A DNA stretch of 33,137 bases from a virus. The DNA lies in IMG/VR virus record IMGVR_UViG_3300048589_000943, positions 1 through 33,137 of that record; one strand, given 5' to 3'. The notes under the pieces are model-generated. The model was given only the letters and a program-made list of their open reading frames with translations. It made no database searches and was not told where the DNA came from. Shown here piece after piece: positions 7,551 through 15,753 of the stretch (positions are counted from its first letter, which is position 1; each line of letters opens with the position of its first letter). The position numbers and the translations under genes are program-made.

Positions 7551-9560
7551 TCAGACGCCCGCGTTGCGGAAGAGGCCGCGCCAGTCGATGGCTTTGGCGG
7601 CGAAGTCGTGGCGGGCTTTGATCTCGATGCCGTCCACCTCGAAGCCCGAGCGGGTCTCGGTGTAGACACCCTGCTGGCCCTCGAGATAGGCGAACTCGAT
7701 CGTGTCGATCCGCGATGGATCGGCGGCCAGGAACCAAGGGTCGGGCCCCGCGGCGGGGATCAGCCGTGCTTCTTCGATCGGTTCCAGCCGATTGGCGAAG
7801 GCGTTGACCCCGGCGACCGCATTCGGGGTGGTGGCGGTGACGTTCTTGCGCGCTTCGACCGACCGAACGCCCGGCGGCGTGATGATGTAGCGCGGCAGAA
7901 CGCTGATCTGGCGGCCCTCAAGGCCCCGCTGGTTGCCGAAGAGGCGATAGGCTTCGGCCAGGGTGGTTTCCGAGATCGTGCCCGCCGTGCCGAGGTTGGC
8001 GTGGGAGGCGTGGAAGAGCGGGTTGCCGTCGGCCATGTTGGGGTTGGTCGAGAAGATCGAATAGACCAGATCGCTTTCCAGATCGGCTGCCGCGGCGCCG
8101 AAGGCAGACGGGATGCGGGTGAAGGCGTCGAGGTCGTCATTGATCAGGGTCTGGCGGGTGATGCCGACAATCCGGCCATAGGTAACCAGCGCATAGACCT
8201 CGCGGCTTTCCCCGATCGTGCCATAGGTGAACTCGCCCGATTCCGGCACGCGCAGGAGGTCCGGCGCGCCGCCGAGTTGATTGCGGGCGACCGGCTTGAA
8301 GTCGGTGATGACCGCCTGCCGCGCCCAGGCGGTGAAGGTGCGGGGCGTGGTGTCGTAGGCCGCGCGCAGGGTCTTGTTGGCGACATTCGCCAGGATCAAA
8401 GGGAAGTCGCTGGTCGAATGCAGTCCAGAACGGCCGATCAGGGCCTCGGTTGCGAGTTCCATCTTCGACATGCCGCGCGTGGCAATGCCGCGCCGATCGA
8501 GGGCGTGGCGGGCCAGTTCGAGGAGAGTCAGGCCGCGGAACTCGCGCGCCCGGTCGGTCAGCTGGGCCCGGCCGGGATTGTGGCGGTGCAGCAGGGCCTC
8601 GGACATGGCGTCGCGATAGGCGGCGTCGGCCGAGCCAGTGCCGCGGGCGGTGGCGGCCACAGGCTCCGATCCCCGGGCGGCGGGGGCATCGGCTTCGGCC
8701 AGCTTGTCGAGGATCGCGGCCCGAGCAGCGTCGAGCGAGAGGCCGCGACGGATCAGGTCGGCGGCGAAGCCCGCGCCCAGCGCGTGGCGTTCACAAAGCG
8801 CCAGCATTTCAGCCGCGGCGCGGTTCGCTTCCGTGCGGATCGCATCGGGGGTGGGATCGGCGAGCGGCGTGACGGGCGCGGCGCGGGTTTCGACGTTCGC
8901 GTCGGCTTCGGGTGTTTGGGTGTCGGGCATGGTGGTCCTCGTCTGGTTCGGGAAAGGGGCGGGCGCATCGGCCCGGGTGAGGAGGCAGGGGGTGAGGGTT
9001 TCAGCATGGGCGGTGCTGGTTGCACTATCGGTGCTGCGGATATGCGCGCCCGGGTCGGCGGGCATAGCGACGGCGGAGATTTCCATCGGCTCCCAGTCGA
9101 CGGCGCGCCACAACTCGCGCTGCCCTTGGGCTTTGGTGATGTCGTAGCGGTGGACGCGGTAGCCGACCGAAACAGCCGAGACCGTGCCATCCATGATCCG
9201 CTGCACGATCGGGGCGGCATCTGGCGCCGAGGTCAGCCGGACCCGGGCAAAGCCCTGGCCGCCCTCAATCCGGGCCGTGCCGGGCAGAACCGCGCCCACC
9301 ACGGATTCCAGCCCCCAGGACCGATGCGAGTCTAGAAACGGCGCGCCTGCGTTCAGGCGATCCATCCGAACGGCGCCGGGCGTGACGACCAGTTCCTCGT
9401 CATATTCGACGACATCATCCCAGCCCTCATAGCGCCGCCTCTGCACCGTGGCGCCGGTGGTCCAGATCACGTCGATCGTCATTTCGTCGCCCTCGCCACG
9501 GACAAGCCGCAGCGAGGCCTCCCGCGTGATCAGCGGGAGGTTCAGGGTTTCCGTGGGCAT
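7551..9560 (-). CDS. Prohead protease / major capsid protein fusion
   Basis: This 669-residue polyprotein joins an N-terminal prohead protease to a C-terminal Mu gpT-like major capsid protein. Protease signatures are FLDSHRSW (His79), DGTVSAVSVGYRV (candidate Ser131) and WEPMEISAVAMPADPGAH, typical of the S78/U35 proteases. A Pro/Ala-rich linker (about 185-300) leads to a helical scaffold-like segment and then the capsid domain from about residue 370 (LANVANKTLRAAYDTTPRTF, LVTYGRIVGITRQTLINDDL, NPLFHASHANLGT). The protease is expected to cleave the scaffold part and release the mature capsid subunit. The start has GAAAGG 8 bases upstream. A possible internal start at residue 211 is listed separately. 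Fused forms are common in alphaproteobacterial prophages. Confidence 0.9.
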   Translation of the reverse strand: MPTETLNLPLITREASLRLVRGEGDEMTIDVIWTTGATVQRRRYEGWDDVVEYDEELVVTPGAVRMDRLNAGAPFLDSHRSWGLESVVGAVLPGTARIEGGQGFARVRLTSAPDAAPIVQRIMDGTVSAVSVGYRVHRYDITKAQGQRELWRAVDWEPMEISAVAMPADPGAHIRSTDSATSTAHAETLTPCLLTRADAPAPFPNQTRTTMPDTQTPEADANVETRAAPVTPLADPTPDAIRTEANRAAAEMLALCERHALGAGFAADLIRRGLSLDAARAAILDKLAEADAPAARGSEPVAATARGTGSADAAYRDAMSEALLHRHNPGRAQLTDRAREFRGLTLLELARHALDRRGIATRGMSKMELATEALIGRSGLHSTSDFPLILANVANKTLRAAYDTTPRTFTAWARQAVITDFKPVARNQLGGAPDLLRVPESGEFTYGTIGESREVYALVTYGRIVGITRQTLINDDLDAFTRIPSAFGAAAADLESDLVYSIFSTNPNMADGNPLFHASHANLGTAGTISETTLAEAYRLFGNQRGLEGRQISVLPRYIITPPGVRSVEARKNVTATTPNAVAGVNAFANRLEPIEEARLIPAAGPDPWFLAADPSRIDTIEFAYLEGQQGVYTETRSGFEVDGIEIKARHDFAAKAIDWRGLFRNAGV
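8928..8940 (-). promoter_or_regulatory. Candidate internal ribosome site and start within the protease/capsid gene
   Basis: An in-frame ATG (codon 211, complement of 8928-8930) is preceded by GAGGA with a 5-base spacing. It follows the protease domain and would yield a 459-residue scaffold-plus-capsid protein (MPDTQTPEADANVE...). Nested starts of this sort are known in Mu gene I/Z and lambda C/Nu3. The site is visible in the sequence; its use is inferred. Confidence 0.5.
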
Positions 9561-9565
9561 TGGGC

Positions 9566-11089
9566 TTACCTTTCGTCGGGGGGTGGGCTGCTGCCGCCTG
9601 CGTCCACGGCTTGCGCGAGACCGGCGCGGCTGACGCGGCGGGGATCAGCATCGAAGATCAGGCCCAGCTGATCGAAGAGCGCGGCGTATTTCTGCCATTC
9701 TTCGACCACCTCGCGCGGGTCATAGCCGCGCCGCGCGATCTGCTGGGCCGGGGTGGAGAACCCGGCGCGGACCTCCATCAGGTCGGCGGTGACGTCCTGC
9801 AGTGGGTTCACGCTCTCGAACCGGGGCGGGGCCCATTCGACGGCGATCTCGGGCTGGGGCAGGGAACCGGCCGTCCAGGCCGCTTCCATCACCCAATCCC
9901 AGATGCGCTGGCAGAACATCGGGATCACCACCTGCCATTGCACAGCCTCGACTATCCGGCGGAACTCATGCAGGCCGACCCGCGAGGAGGCGAAGTTGAC
10001 CTGAGAAAGATCGCCGGTCATCAGCTCGTAAGGCACCCGGAACCCAGCCGAGATGATGTGCTGCTGCACCCGGTTCCATTCGTAGATGCCGGAGGTCGAG
10101 GCGGGCGTGTTGAACTTGATGTCCTTGCCGTTGCGCACATAGCCGATCAGACCGGGCTCGAACTGTTCAATGCGGTTGCCATCGGCATCCTGCACCACCG
10201 GCGCCATGGATTGCTGATCCTCGTCGGCGCCAAAGACGAAGCCCACCATCGAGGCCTCGATCTTCTTGCGCACCAGTTCGGCGGTCTGCCAATCGCCCAA
10301 CTCCCGCAAGGCGCGCATCGCAGGCACGCCCCAAGGCACGCCGCGGTTCTGCACCCGTTGGCGTTCGAAGAGATGCGCCACCCCTTCCGCGCCGACCCGC
10401 AGGGATTCCAATCGCCGCCCGAAGACCGGCATAGCATCGCCGGGGTGGTCGGGGAACATCCAGTATCCGCGGCGACGGCCCAGCGCGTCGTATTCAATGC
10501 CCTGGACGATCCGGCCACCGTCGGGCCGATTGTCGAACTTGGCGCCGTCAAGGTGATCCGCCTCGTTAAGCTGGATCTGCACTGGGGCTGCCAATCGGTC
10601 ACTGGCCCGGCGGCGACGGCGCAGGGCAAAGACCTCGCCGCCTTCGATCATTTCCCTCACGGCCAGAGCGGTGAGGCCATGGAAATCAGTGTGCCCATCG
10701 GCATCGGCCCGGGGTGCCCAGCGCTTCCAGAGATCATCAGCCAACTTGTTCAGCGCCGGATCGGCCGCGGCCGCCCGGGGACGAATGCCGGTGCCGACGA
10801 TGTTCGAAACGAGAACCTGCACGGCCTTGGCGGCGAGCGGGTCATTGCGGACCAGATCGCGCATCCGGTCGCGCAGGGCGCCACCCGCGACGGCAATTTC
10901 CGTATCTGCCGCGGTGCTGCCCGCGCGCCAGCCATCCGTGCCGCGCCCACGGGCAGCGGCATCATAGCCCCGCCGCAGGTTTGCGATCGCCACCCGGGCG
11001 GCATAGCGCCGTGCGGCCGTGCGGGGCGCGACGGTGGCGACGATCCGATCGATCACGCCCCAGGGCACATCGGGCGAGGTGGGTTTCAT
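9566..11089 (-). CDS. Phage portal protein, lambda family (gpB-like)
   Basis: This 507-residue protein has the hallmarks of lambda-type portals: ALRDRMRDLVRNDPLAAKAV near the N-terminus, VSNIVGTGIRPR, the EVFALRRRRR segment, VQGIEYDALGRRRGYWMFP and FRVPYELMTGDLSQVNFASS (here AGFRVPYELMTGDLS). The portal ring forms the DNA entry vertex and docks the terminase. ATG 11089 overlaps the stop of the gpW-like gene (ATGA); the stop lies 5 bases before the capsid fusion start. Length agrees with the family (about 500-530). It is intact. Confidence 0.93.
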   Translation of the reverse strand: MKPTSPDVPWGVIDRIVATVAPRTAARRYAARVAIANLRRGYDAAARGRGTDGWRAGSTAADTEIAVAGGALRDRMRDLVRNDPLAAKAVQVLVSNIVGTGIRPRAAAADPALNKLADDLWKRWAPRADADGHTDFHGLTALAVREMIEGGEVFALRRRRRASDRLAAPVQIQLNEADHLDGAKFDNRPDGGRIVQGIEYDALGRRRGYWMFPDHPGDAMPVFGRRLESLRVGAEGVAHLFERQRVQNRGVPWGVPAMRALRELGDWQTAELVRKKIEASMVGFVFGADEDQQSMAPVVQDADGNRIEQFEPGLIGYVRNGKDIKFNTPASTSGIYEWNRVQQHIISAGFRVPYELMTGDLSQVNFASSRVGLHEFRRIVEAVQWQVVIPMFCQRIWDWVMEAAWTAGSLPQPEIAVEWAPPRFESVNPLQDVTADLMEVRAGFSTPAQQIARRGYDPREVVEEWQKYAALFDQLGLIFDADPRRVSRAGLAQAVDAGGSSPPPDER

Positions 11090-11304
11090 GTGCGGCCCCG
11101 GCTGAAGCTGGCCTTGCCCGCGACGGGGCGCGACCCACCCGAACTCGCGGCCATCTGCCCTTCAATGAAGCGGATGCGGGCCAGAAGATCGGCCGCATTG
11201 CCATAGGTCAGGCGGCGCCCGTCGTATTCCACCACCAACGCACCGGCAGCATAGGCGCGGCGCAGCGCATCGAGTTCAGCTTGCGAGAAGGACATCAGAG
11301 CCAT
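11086..11304 (-). CDS. gpW-like head-to-tail joining protein
   Basis: This 72-residue protein begins MALMSFSQAELDALRRAYAA and contains VVEYDGRRLTYGNAADLLAR, the characteristic helix-hairpin-helix of lambda gpW, which plugs the portal after packaging. Two starts are possible: ATG 11304 inside the end of the terminase gene, or ATG 11295 overlapping its stop (TGATG). The longer one is given; the second is equally plausible. Gene order terminase-gpW-portal is as in lambda. Confidence 0.8.
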   Translation of the reverse strand: MALMSFSQAELDALRRAYAAGALVVEYDGRRLTYGNAADLLARIRFIEGQMAASSGGSRPVAGKASFSRGRT

Positions 11305-13277
11305 TTTCCACGTCGGGGCCCAAGCCAGCCTGTTGGCCGCTTCGGGGCAGATTGCGGTTGTGGCCGGTCGGGTTGACCGGCCGGGGTGGTTGCCGGGCGA
11401 GCAGGCCCGATCTGTTCTTCCAGCGCTTCCCAGCGCGCATTGTCCCAACGATCGATCCCCATCAGCCAGGCGGCGGCGCGGGCATAGACCCGGCAATCGA
11501 GGGCCTCGTTGCGCTCCCGGGTCTGTTCCCATTCCAGTTTTTGATAGCCGGTGCGGGTTTTGCGGGTGACCAGCTGTTCTGAGGTCAGCTGCTTGACCCA
11601 CTCGGCCGTCGTGCCCTTCGGGATATGGACAAAACCGGCAGGCCAGTCGGCGCCCGCCGCCCGTTCTTCATCTGTCGGCGCAGCGAGCCGCAGGAAGCGA
11701 TAAGTTTCGGCCTTGAACACCGCCCCGGCGACCTTCCAAAGCCGAACGCCGCGCCGCAGCTTCCGCCCGCCTTCGGTGGTTTCGACATAGGTGGGCCCGT
11801 CGACCGGCGTCGACCGATCAAACCCCGCTACGCCCTTGATCGCGATCACCTGCCCATGCCCGGCCTGGCGCACCCAGGCATAAACCGCGTCGGTCGTGGC
11901 CCCGTCGCCGGAGTCGATCGCCACCCGCGCCAGCGCCATCCGGGCGCCGGAAGCGTGTTCCCATGTCATGCCGAGGAATTCGTTCAGATCGGCCCAGACC
12001 TCGGCCCGTGCCGTGTCGCCCTCGAGGACAACGTGATCGACCAGCCAGGAGCGCAAGTTCCGCCCCCAGCCCCAGACATCGATCTCGATCCGGTCGCGCT
12101 GGACGTCGATCCCGGCGGTCAGGATCAGCACACCCGCAGGCGCCCGGCCCAACTGCCTATCCTCGCGCCGCTCATAGAGCCGCTGCCAGTCCGGCGCCTC
12201 GCCCCGCTCGGCCCAGGTTTCGCCGAGGACGGTGTTCTTCACAGTTTTCAGGGCAGAGTCATTGCCCTGCGCCTGATCCCAGCGGCGGGCAATTTCCTCC
12301 CAGGATAGCCACCCGAGCGGGGAATAGAGCCCCGAAATGTGGAACCCGATCACCCCCGCACTTTCAGCCGACGCCTGAACATCCGGGGCCGCCGTCGGCA
12401 GCCAATCCGCCCCGTTTTCCTCATCCATCATCCACGTCTTGTGCCGTTCCGCGATCGGCGCCTCGCAGTGTTCGCAGATGTAAGCCGCCGTCTCCGGTCG
12501 CCCTTTCTCCCAGCGCAGGCGTTCAAACTTCAGCCATTGCAGCCCGCCGCAGTGCGGGCAGGGGACGTGATAGCGGCGCTGGTCGGTCAATTCGAACTCC
12601 CGCTCGATCCGGCTCAGGCCCTTGATCGTGGGCGTTGAAGCCAGGAAGATTTTCTTGCGGTGGCCGAAGCTGTCGGTGCGGGCCTCGGCCAGCGCCACCG
12701 GATCGCCCTCGCCCTCAAGGTCGCCCGGATAGGCATCGACCTCGTCCAGAAAGAGCCAGCGCGCGGGCATCGACCGAAGGCCGACGGCCGAGTTTGCGCC
12801 GGTTAAGACCAGCTGGCCGCCGGGGAAACGCTTGGCCAGCACCGTGTTCCCGGCGTCGCGCGACCGGGCGGGCAGGACGAGGGCCCGCAGATCGGGGCTT
12901 TCCTCGATCAGCGGCTCGATCCGCTGCTGGCTGAGGCGTTTGGCCAGATCGGTCGTCGGTTGCACCGCCAGGATCGGCCCCGGGGCGCGGTGGATGCAGA
13001 AGCCGATCCAGTTATTTCCGGCCTCTGTCGCCCCCACTTGGGCGGATTTCATGAAGACGACCCGTTGTGCCGGGTTGTTCGGCGACAGGGCTTCCATGAT
13101 CGCCTTGAGGTAAGGCGTGCGTGATGTCCGGTAGGGCCCTGCCTCCGAAGCCGCCCGCGACGACAGGATGCGGTGCCGGTCGGCCCATTCGGCCACGGTC
13201 TGGGCAGGATCGGGCGCCAGACCCCGCGCCCATGCGATGGCGATATCCTCTGCCCCCTCGAAGCTAGCGAAGTTCAA
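11295..13277 (-). CDS. terL: Terminase large subunit (gpA family)
   Basis: This 660-residue DNA-packaging motor and nuclease begins at TTG 13277, chosen because CGGAG lies 7 bases upstream in the end of the small-subunit gene and the sequence further upstream is out-of-frame overlap. The ATPase has the deviant Walker A KSAQVGATE with its lysine at residue 77 and Walker B WLFLDEVDAYP with DE at 178-179, almost the lambda gpA positions. Two CxxC pairs (CPHCGG and CEHCEA, about residues 240-275) suggest a zinc-binding insertion. The C-terminal part (LILTAGIDVQRDRIEIDVWG) starts the nuclease domain that cuts the concatemer. The protein is full length. It overlaps the small-subunit gene by 14 bases. 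Confidence 0.92.
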   Translation of the reverse strand: MNFASFEGAEDIAIAWARGLAPDPAQTVAEWADRHRILSSRAASEAGPYRTSRTPYLKAIMEALSPNNPAQRVVFMKSAQVGATEAGNNWIGFCIHRAPGPILAVQPTTDLAKRLSQQRIEPLIEESPDLRALVLPARSRDAGNTVLAKRFPGGQLVLTGANSAVGLRSMPARWLFLDEVDAYPGDLEGEGDPVALAEARTDSFGHRKKIFLASTPTIKGLSRIEREFELTDQRRYHVPCPHCGGLQWLKFERLRWEKGRPETAAYICEHCEAPIAERHKTWMMDEENGADWLPTAAPDVQASAESAGVIGFHISGLYSPLGWLSWEEIARRWDQAQGNDSALKTVKNTVLGETWAERGEAPDWQRLYERREDRQLGRAPAGVLILTAGIDVQRDRIEIDVWGWGRNLRSWLVDHVVLEGDTARAEVWADLNEFLGMTWEHASGARMALARVAIDSGDGATTDAVYAWVRQAGHGQVIAIKGVAGFDRSTPVDGPTYVETTEGGRKLRRGVRLWKVAGAVFKAETYRFLRLAAPTDEERAAGADWPAGFVHIPKGTTAEWVKQLTSEQLVTRKTRTGYQKLEWEQTRERNEALDCRVYARAAAWLMGIDRWDNARWEALEEQIGPARPATTPAGQPDRPQPQSAPKRPTGWLGPRRGKWL

Positions 13278-13872
13278 CTTTGAACTCCGACATTTCCGCG
13301 AGATGGCGGCGCAGGTAGCGCATAAGCACCTGCTCCACGGCATGGGGCTCGGCCCCCAGTTCGGCGGCGATGTCGGCCGCCACGCGGGGCGGCCAGTTGA
13401 GCCAGGCGTCGCGTTCCCGTCGGGCCAGATCGAAGACCATCGCCGTCGCACGGGCGCGATCGACGACCTCGCCCTTCATCTTCTGCAACCGCACCCGGGC
13501 GGTCTGCGCCTTAAGCACCTCATTCGCCATCCGCGCCTTAACGAAGGAGACCTCTCCGCCATCACCCGCGGCCGCCCCCGGGTCTGCCCCGGCTTCGGTC
13601 AAGGTTTCCGCCACGGCCGCGAAGGCCTGCCGCGGCACGGCCTTGGTGCCCGCAACCGCCCGCGTCGCCGCCGCCGTGCCGCGCCCCAGATCCCGGGCAT
13701 GGGCGCCGCGCTGTTTCGCCGGATCGGTGGACGCGTCCCACATCACATCGGCTTTGGCGGCATCAATGGTGCCGTCGGCTTCCGTCGTGATCCGCCCCGA
13801 GGCGATGGCCTTGCGCACAGCACTTTCGTGCACCCCGCGCAAGGCCGCATAGGCGCGCCGCGACAGCCCCAT
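13264..13872 (-). CDS. terS: Terminase small subunit (DNA-recognition subunit)
   Basis: This 202-residue protein starts with MGLSRRAYAALRGVHESAVR, a clear N-terminal helix-turn-helix for recognising the packaging site. Helical, Arg-rich middle and C-terminal parts (MANEVLKAQTARVRLQKMKG) are typical of Nu1-like small subunits. ATG 13872 is chosen over more upstream starts because homology-like sequence begins there and GGAG lies 11 bases upstream. It is the first gene of the late operon and is divergent from the plus-strand gene starting at 13964; the 91 bases between them should hold the late promoter, but I see no convincing -35/-10 pair. Confidence 0.75.
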   Translation of the reverse strand: MGLSRRAYAALRGVHESAVRKAIASGRITTEADGTIDAAKADVMWDASTDPAKQRGAHARDLGRGTAAATRAVAGTKAVPRQAFAAVAETLTEAGADPGAAAGDGGEVSFVKARMANEVLKAQTARVRLQKMKGEVVDRARATAMVFDLARRERDAWLNWPPRVAADIAAELGAEPHAVEQVLMRYLRRHLAEMSEFKVELR

Positions 13873-13963
13873 CTTGCGACATTCTCCAATTAAGTCAGTG
13901 ATTTGGACTTGCTCTTCGGGCGGTCTCGGCAATGTCTGCGACACCTTGAAACGGAGGTTCCCG

Positions 13964-14185
13964 ATGCCCGCCAAGACCAACCCGATGACCGGTTTTGAGG
14001 CCAATTGCCTCGCCGCCGCCGACCATTTCATCGCCTGCCGCGGGTCCAAACCCGCGACCCGTATCCGCGCCCGGTTCGACCGGATCGATCAGGCCGAGGC
14101 CTTCGCCGCCACCTTCGGCGACAGCCGCACGATGATCTACGCGGTCACCCTCGAAGGCCGCTCTGCCCACATCAAGAACGCCTGA
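13964..14185 (+). CDS. Small hypothetical phage protein (73 aa)
   Basis: This 73-residue protein begins MPAKTNPMTGFEANCLAAAD and has a ribosome site GGAGG 6 bases before ATG 13964. The sequence (FDRIDQAEAFAATFGDSRTM, then IYAVTLEGRSAHI) suggests a small alpha/beta domain. I do not recognise a function. It is the first of three tightly packed plus-strand genes set against the direction of the surrounding phage operons. Codon use is GC-rich like the phage. Confidence 0.65.
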   Translation: MPAKTNPMTGFEANCLAAADHFIACRGSKPATRIRARFDRIDQAEAFAATFGDSRTMIYAVTLEGRSAHIKNA

Positions 14186-14196
14186 AGGAGGCCCCG

Positions 14197-14799
14197 ATGT
14201 TCACCAACCTCTCCGCCGTCCAGATCAACCGCCTCGCCCAGCGCTTGAGCGAGGCCCCCTTGGGGCGCAGCGCCAGCGTGGCCGCCGCCGCCGAACGGTT
14301 CGAGCGGCTGCTGGCCGCCAAGATCGGCGCCGATCGCGCGCCGAAAGCGATCAAGACGATCCTGACCGCTCCGGGCTTCGAGACCGCCGCGGGGCGGCTG
14401 GTGGCCGAAATCGAAGCCTGCGAAGTGGCGGCGGCGCCACCGGCCGCACCGGACCAAGCCCACGAACCGGCCACGATTGCTGACCCGCAATATGCCGCCA
14501 CCGCCGAGCCGATCGTCGAAGCCATCCCTGCCGCGCCCAGCGCCACGCGTCGCCGCCGGGATGCCGACATCGAAGCCAAGGCCCGTCAGGGCGAACTGCC
14601 GCCGCCGCCCGATTTCTCCGCCCCGACCCATGCCCGTTTCCGCGCCAAGCTGGCCGCACTGGTGGAACTGGCCGGGAAGGCGGATGCCACCGGCCTGCGC
14701 GCCATCGCGATCAATCCGGTCTCTTCCAGCCCGAAGGCGCTGGCCCGCTACTGCGACCTTGCGGTGCTGGCGATCGAGGCCCGGGAGGGCCGGGCATGA
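14197..14799 (+). CDS. Hypothetical phage protein (200 aa)
   Basis: This 200-residue protein starts at ATG 14197 behind a very strong ribosome site (AAGGAGG). The N-terminus (NLSAVQINRLAQRLSEAPLG, SVAAAAERFERLLAAKIG) is helical. An Ala/Pro-rich middle and a Lys/Arg-rich stretch (RRRRDADIEAKARQGELPPP) link to a C-terminal helical domain (RFRAKLAALVELAGKADATG). No known family is recognised. It lies 11 bases after the previous gene and its stop overlaps the next start, so the three form an operon. Confidence 0.65.
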   Translation: MFTNLSAVQINRLAQRLSEAPLGRSASVAAAAERFERLLAAKIGADRAPKAIKTILTAPGFETAAGRLVAEIEACEVAAAPPAAPDQAHEPATIADPQYAATAEPIVEAIPAAPSATRRRRDADIEAKARQGELPPPPDFSAPTHARFRAKLAALVELAGKADATGLRAIAINPVSSSPKALARYCDLAVLAIEAREGRA

Positions 14800-15131
14800 A
14801 GATCATCCGCAGCTTCGAGCCCGGCGACCGGTATCGCTATGACTTCGACCTTTGCTCCTGCGCCCGGGGATGGGCGCAGGTCGACACCGCGCAGGATGCG
14901 TCATGGTTCGGCACATGGGCCTCACCCGCCGAGCGCACGATCCTCAACTTCGCCGAGGGCGATGTCACCCGCACCGTCTGCGACACCGACGAGGAATTCG
15001 CCGCCGCTCTGCGCGAGGTCGATCGCTGGAACCGGGATCACGGTTACGGCCCTGCCCGGATCGATCCCGGATTTGATCGGGCGCTGAAGGCGGCCTTCGA
15101 GGCGGTCGGGCTTGGGGAGATGTTGCACTAA
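14796..15131 (+). CDS. Hypothetical phage protein (111 aa)
   Basis: This 111-residue acidic protein starts at ATG 14796, overlapping the preceding stop (ATGA). Visible features are DFDLCSCARGWAQVDTAQDA and an aromatic-rich, charged body ending in FEAVGLGEMLH. No function is recognised. It is the last gene of the plus-strand trio and converges on the nuclease gene, whose stop is 36 bases away. No clear terminator hairpin is seen between them. Confidence 0.6.
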   Translation: MKIIRSFEPGDRYRYDFDLCSCARGWAQVDTAQDASWFGTWASPAERTILNFAEGDVTRTVCDTDEEFAAALREVDRWNRDHGYGPARIDPGFDRALKAAFEAVGLGEMLH

Positions 15132-15167
15132 TCGAAAGTGGAAAGCCGAACTTGACTTGTATCGAAC

Positions 15168-15680
15168 TTATCGGACGCCGTGTGCTTGCAACCGGCCCTC
15201 AAGAAATTCCGTAAGTTCGGCACTGCTTGAGCCGTTGGTGAAAACTTCAAGGTCGGCGACTGAGCCGTGCTGCATGTCGATAACGACACGAATGCCAATC
15301 AGGTAGCCATATCCTTTTGCGGCATTGGTCATCGCAATTAGTTTCGCCCTATCTTGAGCATCAAGGCGATTTTCGACGCGTTTGGCTTCAACGACCAAGA
15401 GATTTTCTGGGAGTCCAATCCGATGCACGATGATGTCAGGTCGTATCAATCGCAGCGCTTCGACTTGGTCGTCGAACCCATAAGCCAACATCTTGGCCTC
15501 TGTCTGGCGGCGATTCCACTCTGCGTTCACATTCCATTCTGGAAACAGAGGCGCCATCAATTGGCAAAGCTGGGTAGTTATGGCTTGTTCACCCGGATTT
15601 GCATACCGGAACGCTTCGTCCGTCAGTAAGTCCTGCGTCGCGGCCGCGAACTTGGACAGTGTGTCGTTAACCTCCGTCAA
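15168..15680 (-). CDS. PD-(D/E)xK-fold nuclease-like protein
   Basis: This 170-residue protein shows the PD-(D/E)xK nuclease pattern: an N-terminal helix with Glu31 (NPGEQAITTQLCQLM), then LIRPDIIVHRIG (Asp82), and ENLLVVEAKR (Glu98, Lys100), followed by a helix and strands (YGYLIGIRVVIDM). The predicted start is TTG 15680 with GGAG about 9 bases upstream. Related folds occur in restriction endonucleases, Holliday-junction resolvases and stand-alone defence nucleases. Local GC is lower than the neighbours, suggesting recent acquisition. It is the last gene of the minus-strand early operon, after the ParB, methyltransferase and PLP-fold genes. The substrate is unknown. Confidence 0.65.
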   Translation of the reverse strand: MTEVNDTLSKFAAATQDLLTDEAFRYANPGEQAITTQLCQLMAPLFPEWNVNAEWNRRQTEAKMLAYGFDDQVEALRLIRPDIIVHRIGLPENLLVVEAKRVENRLDAQDRAKLIAMTNAAKGYGYLIGIRVVIDMQHGSVADLEVFTNGSSSAELTEFLEGRLQAHGVR

Positions 15681-15753
15681 TTAGGACTGCTCCTTCTGGC
15701 CACGTGACTGCGAGAAACCTTAGCGGCGATTGTCGCAAGGCAGTAGCCCCCTT

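Noticed and set aside
7608-9335. Long plus-strand open frame opposite the protease/capsid gene
   Set aside because: It is the antisense shadow of a well-recognised capsid fusion gene and has the low-complexity Gly/Arg/Asp composition of GC-rich antisense frames.
9560-11206. Long plus-strand open frame opposite the portal gene
   Set aside because: It mirrors the lambda-type portal gene on the minus strand; it has no recognisable domain and no ribosome site.
11295-13277. Loss of the Walker A lysine in the terminase (QVGATE instead of QVGKTE)
   Set aside because: gpA-type terminases use a lysine at the start of the deviant motif, and it is present at residue 77.
13278-13451. Longer N-terminus for the large terminase subunit
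   Set aside because: The extra 58 codons overlap the small-subunit gene out of frame and look like shadow sequence; TTG 13277 has a good ribosome site and gives motif positions close to lambda gpA.
13873-13963. Divergent promoter between terS and the plus-strand trio
   Set aside because: A promoter is expected there, but no -35/-10 pair with sensible spacing stood out on either strand.
15132-15167. Bidirectional terminator between converging genes
   Set aside because: No hairpin followed by a T-run could be found in the 36 bases.
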